This document shows positions 1 to 5,171 of a DNA stretch of 6,011 nt, piece after piece (the stretch's first letter is position 1; every line of letters begins with the position of its first letter). The position numbers were made by a program, and so were the translations under genes. Origin of the DNA: Gammaproteobacteria bacterium (lineage in GTDB: Bacteria > Gemmatimonadota > Gemmatimonadetes > Longimicrobiales > Gaopeijiaceae); contig VYDD01000295.1 in assembly GCA_009843625.1 (NCBI GenBank), positions 1 to 6,011 of the forward strand, written 5' to 3'. The notes beneath the pieces are model-generated. The model worked only from the letters and a program-made list of their open reading frames with translations. It was not told the origin of the DNA and made no database searches.

Positions 1-160
1 CATCGGGGGCTCCTGGCTGCGGGGATGCGCACGCGGCATGCATGCGGGCACAGGAGCGAATGTCGTGCGCGAAGGGCCGCTTCACAACCGTACGGCCGGG
101 GTGCCCACGAGTCTTGAGGACGAGTTGCTGCCGGCCTCCTCGGGCGAGGAGCCCCCGATG
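1..160. repeat. 14-bp exact inverted repeat bounding the left-edge non-coding segment
   Basis: Positions 1-14 (CATCGGGGGCTCCT) recur as an exact reverse complement at 147-160. The two arms enclose about 130 bp in which I see no supportable gene. The right arm ends 1 bp before the stop codon of the minus-strand STAS gene. An exact 14-bp match over so short a span is unlikely by chance even in GC-rich DNA. It could be the terminal repeats of a small non-autonomous element, a long-range RNA stem downstream of the STAS gene, or an assembly or amplification fold-back artefact, since the window starts exactly on the left arm. A short palindrome (GCATGCATGC, 36-45) lies between the arms. The repeat is seen directly; its meaning is not known. 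Confidence 0.5.
136..151 (-). terminator. Weak hairpin just downstream of the STAS gene
   Basis: CTCCTCG (136-142) and CGAGGAG (145-151) form a short perfect inverted repeat about 10 nt beyond the STAS stop codon on the minus strand. It would fold as a 6-bp GC-rich stem with a 4-nt loop. No T-tract follows, so a classical intrinsic terminator is not supported. It also shares bases with the right arm of the 14-bp inverted repeat, so the two structures would compete. Confidence 0.2.
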
Positions 161-161
161 C

Positions 162-629
162 TCAGTTCGAGTGCATCTTGAAGCTCCACCGCCGCGGACC
201 GGATCGCTTCCGGTTCGAGTCGGTTTCCTGGTCCGAAGCGGCCAACGGCGCCTCGGCAGCCTGGGGCGCGGAATCGGCATCCTCAGGGAGGGACATCGTC
301 TCGAGTGCCGCGTCACGCGTGTCGTACACGGGGATGATCTTGTCGAAGCCGCTGAGCGTGACGACTGCGGCAATCGCCGCCGGAAGCCCGCACATCCCCA
401 TCGCCTTGCCGGATCCGCGGAATCTCTTGGCCAGCACCAGCAGGACGCTCAGGCCGGCGCTGCTCATGTAGGAAAGACCGCGCAGGTCGAGGAGGAGGGC
501 TCTCTCGTCCGCCGGCACCTCCGACACCAGCGCTTCCCGAAATGCCACGCTGTTCACGCTGTCGACACGACCCGCGGGCGAGGCGATCAGCACGCCATTC
601 ATCCTTTCCCAACTGACCTTCAGGTCCAT
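162..629 (-). CDS. STAS-domain protein (anti-sigma factor antagonist-like)
   Basis: This 155-residue protein has a single STAS domain over residues 1-110, the fold of SpoIIAA/RsbV anti-anti-sigma factors. These bind an anti-sigma kinase and free a sigma factor, and are switched off by serine phosphorylation. Visible landmarks are the N-terminal strand MDLKVSWERMNGVLIASPAGRV, written here as MDLKV (1-5) and GVLIASPAGRVDS (12-24), the core LLLDLRGLSYMSSAGLSVLL (46-65 region), and SGFDKIIPVYDTRDAAL near 93-109. In the MSSAGL motif, Ser57 aligns with the phosphorylated serine of SpoIIAA. Residues from about 113 to 155 are an Ala/Pro/Glu/Asp-rich tail ending in a basic stretch, beyond the usual domain length of about 110. 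The ATG at 629 fits the family N-terminus, although the upstream site (GGGG) is a weak ribosome binding site. No kinase or phosphatase partner is in the window. It is divergent from cysD, so a functional link is not implied. Confidence 0.88.
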   Translation of the reverse strand: MDLKVSWERMNGVLIASPAGRVDSVNSVAFREALVSEVPADERALLLDLRGLSYMSSAGLSVLLVLAKRFRGSGKAMGMCGLPAAIAAVVTLSGFDKIIPVYDTRDAALETMSLPEDADSAPQAAEAPLAASDQETDSNRKRSGPRRWSFKMHSN

Positions 630-679
630 GGGCCTACCCCGGCACTTGCATGGTATGGGGATTCAGCGCGCACTCCGAC

Positions 680-688
680 AGAATACCA
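680..688 (-). promoter_or_regulatory. Candidate extended -10 promoter for the STAS gene
   Basis: On the minus strand, TGGTATTCT (688 to 680) matches an extended -10 element (TGn followed by TATTCT). It would start transcription near 673, about 44 nt before the STAS start codon. No convincing -35 lies at the right spacing. A perfect TTGACA on the same strand (724-719) is 33 nt upstream, too far to pair with it. Seen by inspection only. Confidence 0.3.
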
Positions 689-785
689 ATGCCACAAGCT
701 GCAGGCTCCGTCGCCCGGTGTCAACACGACTCGGGTTCGCCTGCGGATGGTCCACCCACGGCGCGGAATGTCCCGCCGGAACCAG

Positions 786-814
786 TTGAACCGGTCCGGA
801 AACGGTGGTACGAT
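786..814 (+). promoter_or_regulatory. Candidate sigma70-type promoter of cysD
   Basis: TTGAAC (786-791) and TACGAT (809-814) are separated by the optimal 17 bp. They match the -35 consensus at 5 of 6 and the -10 consensus at 4 of 6 positions. The expected start is near 821, leaving a leader of about 45 nt before the cysD ATG at 866. The position in a divergent intergenic region is right for a promoter. Confidence 0.4.
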
Positions 815-865
815 CCCGTCGCCAAGCGTCTCCGGGACGGATTCCACGATGCAATCTGCGAGAAC

Positions 866-1803
866 ATGAGCGGGCAGCGCGATAGCAGCGGCCGCACCGA
901 CACTGCTGGTGTCCACTGGCTCTCGGCGCTCGAATCCGAGGCCATCGAGATCATCCGCGAGGGAGCCGCGACCGCGGCCCGACCCGTCATGCTCTATTCG
1001 ATGGGCAAGGACTCGTCGGTGTTGCTCCATCTCGCCCGCAAGGCGTTCTGGCCCGCGCGCCCCCCCCTTCGCCTGCTGCACATCGACACCACCTGGCAGT
1101 TTCGGGAGATGATCGCCTTCCGCGACCGCATGGCCGCCGAGGCGGGCGTCGAGCTGCTGGTTCACGTGAACCGGGAGGGCCTGAAGGCCGGCGCAGACCC
1201 GTTCGCCGACGGATCGGAGCGCTATACCGGCGTGATGATCACCGAAGCGCTGCGCCAAGCGCTGGACGCGGGGAACTACGACATCATCTTCGTGGGCGGC
1301 CGGCGGGACGAGGAGAAATCACGGGCGAAGGAGCGGGTGTTCTCCTTCCGCAACGCAGCCCATCAGTGGGACCCCAGGGCGCAGCGCCCCGAGCTCTGGG
1401 GCCTGTACAACACGCATGTCCGGGCGGGCGAATCGCTCCGCGTGTCTCCGCTCTCCAATTGGACGGAGGCCGACATCTGCGCTACATCGCGTCCGAGGCG
1501 ATCCCTGTGGTTCCGCTGTACTTCGCGAAGAAGCGCCCGGTCGTCGAACGTGAAGGCCAGTGGATCATGGTCGACGACGAGCGCATGCCTCTCGAGTCCG
1601 GCGAGGAGCCCCGCTGGCTTCGCGTTCGCTTCCGCACCCTGGGATGCTACCCGCTCACGGCCGCCGTCGAGAGCGATGCCGACACGCTGGAGGCGATCCT
1701 CGCCGAGACCCTGACGACCCGCTACTCAGAACGCCGGGGACGGCTGGTGGACCACGACGGGGACGCCTCCATGGAACGCAAGAAGAGGGAAGGCTACTTC
1801 TGA
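866..1803 (+). pseudogene. cysD: cysD, sulfate adenylyltransferase small subunit, broken by a one-base frameshift
   Basis: CysD is the catalytic ATP-pyrophosphatase-fold subunit of the CysDN ATP sulfurylase, which makes adenosine 5'-phosphosulfate (APS) from ATP and sulfate in the cytoplasm. Starting at ATG 866, the PP-loop SMGKDSSVLLHL begins at residue 45, and the conserved GGRRDEEKSRAKER block (144-157) and LSNWTEADI (196-204) follow. Homology then jumps frame. After ATC at 1475-1477 the sequence reads TG-CGC-TAC where the family has Trp-x-Tyr (TGG-CGC-TAC). One G is therefore missing at about 1478-1480. The other frame continues as RYIASEAIPVVPLYFAKKRP, through RFRTLGCYPLTAAVES, to the typical C-terminus MERKKREGYF. 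With that base restored the protein would be 312 residues, against 302 in E. coli. As written, the product keeps about 204 native residues plus 78 unrelated ones, ending at 1714. The rest of the gene shows no decay, so either a sequencing error or a very recent mutation is likely. Longer in-frame starts exist back to 650, but that sequence has no family homology. No cysN or cysC follows. Confidence 0.93.
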
Positions 1804-1813
1804 GTCAATACTC

Positions 1814-1858
1814 GAAAGTGTGACATTTTCGATGCCTGAAAGTGCGACATTGTCGATG
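1814..1858. repeat. Two 21-bp direct repeats with 24-bp period, possible IS-end remnant or operator
   Basis: Positions 1814-1834 and 1838-1858 match at 19 of 21 bases (unit GAAAGTGYGACATTKTCGATG), differing only at 1821/1845 and 1828/1852. The first copy lies in an almost perfect palindrome, 1812-1832, with arms TCGAAA and TTTCGA around TGTgACA and one mismatched pair. The second copy contains CGACATTGTCG (1845-1855), also a small palindrome. Tandem repeats of this GACATTTTCGATG type resemble the multiple terminal transposase-binding repeats of IS21-like elements (from memory, not checked). The site sits where cysN would be expected and no transposase is present, so a remnant is possible. Alternatively, two helically phased operators could control the promoter immediately downstream. 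Confidence 0.55.
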
Positions 1859-1862
1859 TCCA

Positions 1863-1890
1863 TTGACACGGAGGGCCGAACGGTTAGGAT
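1863..1890 (+). promoter_or_regulatory. Candidate sigma70-type promoter for the P450-sulfotransferase operon
   Basis: A perfect -35 hexamer TTGACA (1863-1868) is followed after 16 bp by TAGGAT (1885-1890), which matches the -10 consensus at 4 of 6 positions. Transcription would start near 1897, about 90 nt before the ATG of the GPP34-P450 gene. It lies 4 bp downstream of the paired 21-bp repeats, so a protein bound there could regulate it. This makes the downstream genes an operon separate from cysD. Confidence 0.45.
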
Positions 1891-1903
1891 CAGGACGCGG
1901 GCA

Positions 1904-1995
1904 ATGCGAATGACCTTCCAGAAATGCCTATGAATACTGGAGTTATAAGACTATCCGGGATGTCTTGGAACTCCGTCGAATTCCCGCAATGCTGA
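1904..1995 (+). other. Two tiny overlapping ORFs leading into the GPP34-P450 start
   Basis: ATG 1904 opens a 9-codon ORF (MRMTFQKCL) ending at TGA 1931-1933. ATG 1930 overlaps that stop as ATGA and opens a 21-codon ORF (MNTGVIRLSG...EFPQC) ending at TGA 1993-1995, which overlaps the ATG at 1989. The three frames are all different. AGGA at 1892-1895 lies 8 nt before ATG 1904. If transcription starts near 1897 that site would be cut off and the first ORF nearly leaderless. These could be coupled leader peptides that feed ribosomes to the P450 gene, which lacks its own clear ribosome binding site, but chance is a fair alternative. Confidence 0.2.
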
Positions 1996-4025
1996 GGTTG
2001 GCCGAAGAGCTGCTGCTTCTGCTGATCGACAAGACCCACGGCGATCTCGCGTCGGTCCCGGAAGTCCCCCTGAGGTATGCGCTGGCGGGCGCCGTCCTCA
2101 TGGACCTGGCGCTGGAAGAGCGCATTGACACCGACCTCGAGCATCTATTCATCGTCAACGCCACGCCGGCCGGCGATGAGCTGCTCGACCCCTCGCTCGC
2201 CGAGATCTCCGATACGTCCGACATGCACGATGCCGGATACTGGGTGAAGTATCTGGCCAGGCCGGCCGTTGCCGACGGACTCCGGGATCGAGCGATCGAC
2301 CACCTGGTCGAAAAGAGGATTCTGAAGCGGGACCGGGGGAACCTGCTGTCGCTCGCGCGCCGGGTCGTTCACGCCCGAAGGTACCCCATGGTGGACGGCA
2401 GGGCCGAGCGGGAAGTCGAACTTCGCATCATGGGCGTTCTGTTCAGCGACGAGATTCCGAGTCCCCGGGATGTCATGCTGATCTGCCTCGTTGACGCCTG
2501 CGGACTGTTCGAGCGCCTTCTTTCGCGGGCTGAACGGGAGGAAGTGGCAGAGCGCCTCGATCTGATTCACCGCCTCGACTCGATCGGGCGCGCGGTCTTC
2601 GAGGCGATCAGCGATGCCGGCATCGCTCAACCTGGGGAGCGGCGGGACGGGCGGGTGCCGGGAGCCGTCACCGCCGACATGCGGACCCGGGCGCTGGCCG
2701 CTCAGCCCCTCGCCAACGGGGGCGGGATTCCCCTGGTCGGGAACGCCCTCAGCATGCGGGGCGACCTGGTAGCCTTTCTCGCGCGGCAGTACCGGATGCT
2801 TGGGCCCGTTTTTCGTGTCCGCGCGTTTTCGCGCGCCTTTACGGTTCTCGCCGGACCCGACGCCAACAAGCTCCTCCAGCGGAAGGGCAGGACCCTTTTT
2901 CGCAACCTCCGCGCGTTCGAGGGTGTGGCGAGAGCATTCGAAGCTCACCGGCTGGTCCTGAGCATGGACGGCGGCGATCATTTCCAGTTGCGGCGCGTGC
3001 TGAAGCACGGCTATTCGCGTGCCTACATGCTCAAACGTGTGGCCGAGTCCTCCGACATCGCTTCTCGGGTCGTCAACGGATGGCCCATCGGACGCCCGTT
3101 CACCGTGATGCCCGCCATGCAGCGCATCGTCGGCGAGCAGATCGGCCAGCTTTGCACCGGTGTTTCGCCGGGAGCCTGTCTGACGGACCTCGCGCACTAT
3201 CTGGAGCGGACGCTGGCCGTGCGCGCCCTGCACCGGCGCCCCGAGGTGATGATGAAGACCCCGCGCATGCGCCGCGCGCGGAAACGCATTGAAGTTCTGG
3301 TCGATTCGGTGGTGCAGGCCCATGCGCCGGAGTACCGGACCGGAAAGGAGCGCGACCTGATCGACGATGTCCTGGAACTGCACAGGACCAATCCGCAGTT
3401 GCTGCCCGAGCACGACCTTCTTTCTGCCTGCATCGGACCTTTCATTGCCGGGCTCCACACCGCCGCCAGCGTCAGCGCATTCATGCTCTATTCGGTGCTG
3501 AGGCATCCCGAGGTCGAGACGCGAATGCGGCCCGAGATCGATGAGCTGTTTGCGAACAGTGGCCCTACCGCCGAGAAAATCGGCGCCATGGACGTTGCCC
3601 ACCGGGTTGCGCTGGAGACCCTGCGCCTGTACCCGGTGGCTCCCGTCGCCCTGCGACAGGCGGTCAACACCTTCGAGTTCGGGGGATACACCGTTCCGGC
3701 GGGCACACACGTGCTGGTCGCTACTACGGTCCCGCATCGCTGTGCCGAATACTATCCGCACCCGGAGAGATTCGATATCGACCGCTACACGCCGGAGCGC
3801 GCCGAGCACCACACGTTCGGGGTGTATGCCCCGTTCGGCCTCGGCACCCACCGCTGCCTCGGCGACGGCTTCGCGGAAGTGCTGATGGTCATGACGCTCG
3901 CGACGATTCTTCACCGGGTCGACATCGCCATGGCTCCACCCGGCTACAGGATGAAGATCGACTACCTCACGTCGGCGACCCCCGGCTCCAGCTTCAGAAT
4001 CAAGGTCCTCGGCCATCGGGGATAA
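1989..4025 (+). CDS. GPP34 (GOLPH3/Vps74-like) domain fused to cytochrome P450
   Basis: From ATG 1989 this is a 678-residue two-domain protein. Residues 3-207 match GPP34, the family of eukaryotic GOLPH3/Vps74: LRLAEELLLLLID, LAGAVLMDLALEERI, ATPAGDELLDPSL and HLVEKRILKRDRGNLLSL appear in family order. After a linker (about 208-245) comes a complete P450 (about 246-678). It has the entry motif IPLVGNAL, C-helix HxxxR (331-335), I-helix AGLHT (487-491), K-helix ETLR (543-546), PERF (592-595) and the haem loop FGLGTHRCLG, with Cys623 as thiolate ligand. P450s activate O2 to oxidise substrates, commonly by hydroxylation. His replaces the usual acidic residue before the I-helix Thr, as in CYP51-type enzymes. 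The GPP34 part may give membrane docking, but that is inferred; the GLRG segment of GOLPH3 carrying a phosphoinositide-contacting Arg reads ALAG here. No signal peptide, membrane helix or redox partner gene is seen. TTG 1965 is an alternative start (686 residues); neither start has a strong ribosome binding site. A sulfotransferase gene follows 12 nt after the stop. Confidence 0.9.
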   Translation: MLRLAEELLLLLIDKTHGDLASVPEVPLRYALAGAVLMDLALEERIDTDLEHLFIVNATPAGDELLDPSLAEISDTSDMHDAGYWVKYLARPAVADGLRDRAIDHLVEKRILKRDRGNLLSLARRVVHARRYPMVDGRAEREVELRIMGVLFSDEIPSPRDVMLICLVDACGLFERLLSRAEREEVAERLDLIHRLDSIGRAVFEAISDAGIAQPGERRDGRVPGAVTADMRTRALAAQPLANGGGIPLVGNALSMRGDLVAFLARQYRMLGPVFRVRAFSRAFTVLAGPDANKLLQRKGRTLFRNLRAFEGVARAFEAHRLVLSMDGGDHFQLRRVLKHGYSRAYMLKRVAESSDIASRVVNGWPIGRPFTVMPAMQRIVGEQIGQLCTGVSPGACLTDLAHYLERTLAVRALHRRPEVMMKTPRMRRARKRIEVLVDSVVQAHAPEYRTGKERDLIDDVLELHRTNPQLLPEHDLLSACIGPFIAGLHTAASVSAFMLYSVLRHPEVETRMRPEIDELFANSGPTAEKIGAMDVAHRVALETLRLYPVAPVALRQAVNTFEFGGYTVPAGTHVLVATTVPHRCAEYYPHPERFDIDRYTPERAEHHTFGVYAPFGLGTHRCLGDGFAEVLMVMTLATILHRVDIAMAPPGYRMKIDYLTSATPGSSFRIKVLGHRG

Positions 4026-4027
4026 AG

Positions 4028-4032
4028 AGGAG
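4028..4032 (+). promoter_or_regulatory. Ribosome binding site that fixes the TTG start of the first sulfotransferase
   Basis: AGGAG (within AAAGAGGAG, 4024-4032) sits 5 nt before TTG 4038 and immediately after the P450 stop (TAA, 4023-4025). It is the strongest Shine-Dalgarno sequence I see in the window. The next in-frame ATG lies far inside the protein, at residue 43, so the TTG start is well supported. Confidence 0.7.
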
Positions 4033-4037
4033 CCGGC

Positions 4038-5171
4038 TTGCCCAGTCCGGGGAAAACCCCACCGCACCTGGCCGCCACCGCACCGCTGGGGGTTTGGCTT
4101 CGCCTGATCCGGGAGAACGGGGGCGTGGCCCGACCCTACTGGGGAAAGCTGGCGCGGGTGCTGATGACGAGCGTCGCCCTGTCGCCGTTGCGGACCTTCG
4201 AGCGGCTGTGGTTCGACCGCCGGGTGTCGCGGACGAAGCTCCATCCCTCGCCGGTGTACGTTCACGGCTTCGCGCGCACGGGGACCACGCACCTCCACAA
4301 CCTGCTCGCGCACGATCCCCGTCTCGGTTTCCCAACCACACTTCAGGCCTTCGCTTCGCCGATGTTCCTGACCACTCGCGGCTGGCTGGAACGCCTGATC
4401 GCGAGGAAACTCCCGAGAACGCGGCCGATGGACAACGTGGCGGTCTCCATGTCGCTGCCGCAGGAGGAGGAACTTGCGCTCGCGTGCACCTCGCACCTGT
4501 CGCCCGTTCACCAGGTCTCGTTTCCGAACCGCATGAAGGAGTTTGCGGAGAGATTCGGATCGATGCGTCTGACCCCGCAGGAGTTGGCGGAGTGGGAGCG
4601 CGCGTATCTGCGGGTGCTGCGCCAGGCGACGCTGGCGGCGGAAGGGCGGAGGCTGGTGCTGAAGAGCCCGGCGAATCTGGGGCGCACAGCGCTTCTGCGC
4701 CGCCTGTTCCCTGAAGCGAAGTTCGTCTTCATCATGCGCAACCCGTATGTCACCTACATGTCGAACCTGAGGCTCTACCAGAGCCTGCTTCCGGCATACC
4801 GGATGACCGATTACGAATGGGAGTCGGTGGCTGCCGCCATACGGAGCAATTTCACGGTGATGACGCGGCGGTACATGCGGGACCGCGAGTCGATTCCGAA
4901 AGGCAACCTAGTCGAAGTGAGGTTCGAGGACATCGAACGTGATCCGCTGGCGGAACTCGAGCGCATCTACCGTGAGCTGGAACTTCCCGGATGGGAGCGG
5001 GCCAGAGGCCCCGTTGCCGCATACCTGACGACACTCTCAGGCTACAGGAAGAACCGGTACCGGATCGACCCGGCCGTCGTCGACATCGTCGACAGGGAAT
5101 GGGGGTTTGCTGTGAAGGAGTGGGGATACGCGCCCCCGGAGGCCGACGATCGACCGGCGGGGACCGAATGA
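4038..5171 (+). CDS. PAPS-dependent sulfotransferase, Sulfotransf_3 (PF13469) type
   Basis: This 377-residue cytosolic-type sulfotransferase is expected to move sulfate from 3'-phosphoadenosine 5'-phosphosulfate (PAPS) to a hydroxyl or amine acceptor. The 5'-phosphosulfate-binding loop is VYVHGFARTGTTHLHNLL (73-90), with GFARTGTTH as the P-loop-like core. LVLKSPANLGRTALLRRLFP (206-225) is the conserved mid-domain segment, and KFVFIMRNPYVTYMSNLRLY (228-247) is the 3'-phosphate-binding region with RNP. The first 70 residues include a moderately hydrophobic amphipathic stretch but no clear signal peptide or membrane anchor. The start is TTG with an excellent ribosome binding site. It lies 12 nt downstream of the GPP34-P450 gene and overlaps the next sulfotransferase by 4 nt, so co-transcription and coupling are likely. 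That suggests it acts on the P450 product (inference). The acceptor cannot be told from sequence; lipid, sterol-like or polyketide hydroxyls are all possible. Confidence 0.88.
   Translation: MPSPGKTPPHLAATAPLGVWLRLIRENGGVARPYWGKLARVLMTSVALSPLRTFERLWFDRRVSRTKLHPSPVYVHGFARTGTTHLHNLLAHDPRLGFPTTLQAFASPMFLTTRGWLERLIARKLPRTRPMDNVAVSMSLPQEEELALACTSHLSPVHQVSFPNRMKEFAERFGSMRLTPQELAEWERAYLRVLRQATLAAEGRRLVLKSPANLGRTALLRRLFPEAKFVFIMRNPYVTYMSNLRLYQSLLPAYRMTDYEWESVAAAIRSNFTVMTRRYMRDRESIPKGNLVEVRFEDIERDPLAELERIYRELELPGWERARGPVAAYLTTLSGYRKNRYRIDPAVVDIVDREWGFAVKEWGYAPPEADDRPAGTE

Noticed and set aside
719..724. A perfect minus-strand TTGACA upstream of the STAS gene
   Set aside because: No usable -10 hexamer lies 15-19 nt downstream; the nearest good one is 33 nt away.
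650..865. An N-terminal extension of cysD from ATG 650
   Set aside because: The 72 extra codons have no family similarity and contain the best candidate cysD promoter. E. coli CysD begins close to the position of ATG 866.
42..869. A 275-codon plus-strand open frame across the STAS gene and the divergent intergenic region
   Set aside because: It is antisense to the STAS gene, has an atypical Arg/Pro/His-rich composition, and shows no homology that I recognise.
1475..1485. Programmed ribosomal frameshifting in cysD
   Set aside because: There is no slippery heptamer, downstream stem or stop codon at the junction, and a missing G in a conserved Trp codon explains it more simply.
1812..1832. An intrinsic terminator after cysD formed by the TCGAAA/TTTCGA palindrome
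   Set aside because: The stem is short and AT-rich with a large loop and no following T-tract.
2145..4511. A 788-codon open frame on the minus strand opposite the P450 gene
   Set aside because: It is Arg/Gly/His/Pro-rich with no recognisable domain and lies antisense to a gene with clear GPP34 and P450 motifs. Long antisense frames are expected in high-GC coding DNA.
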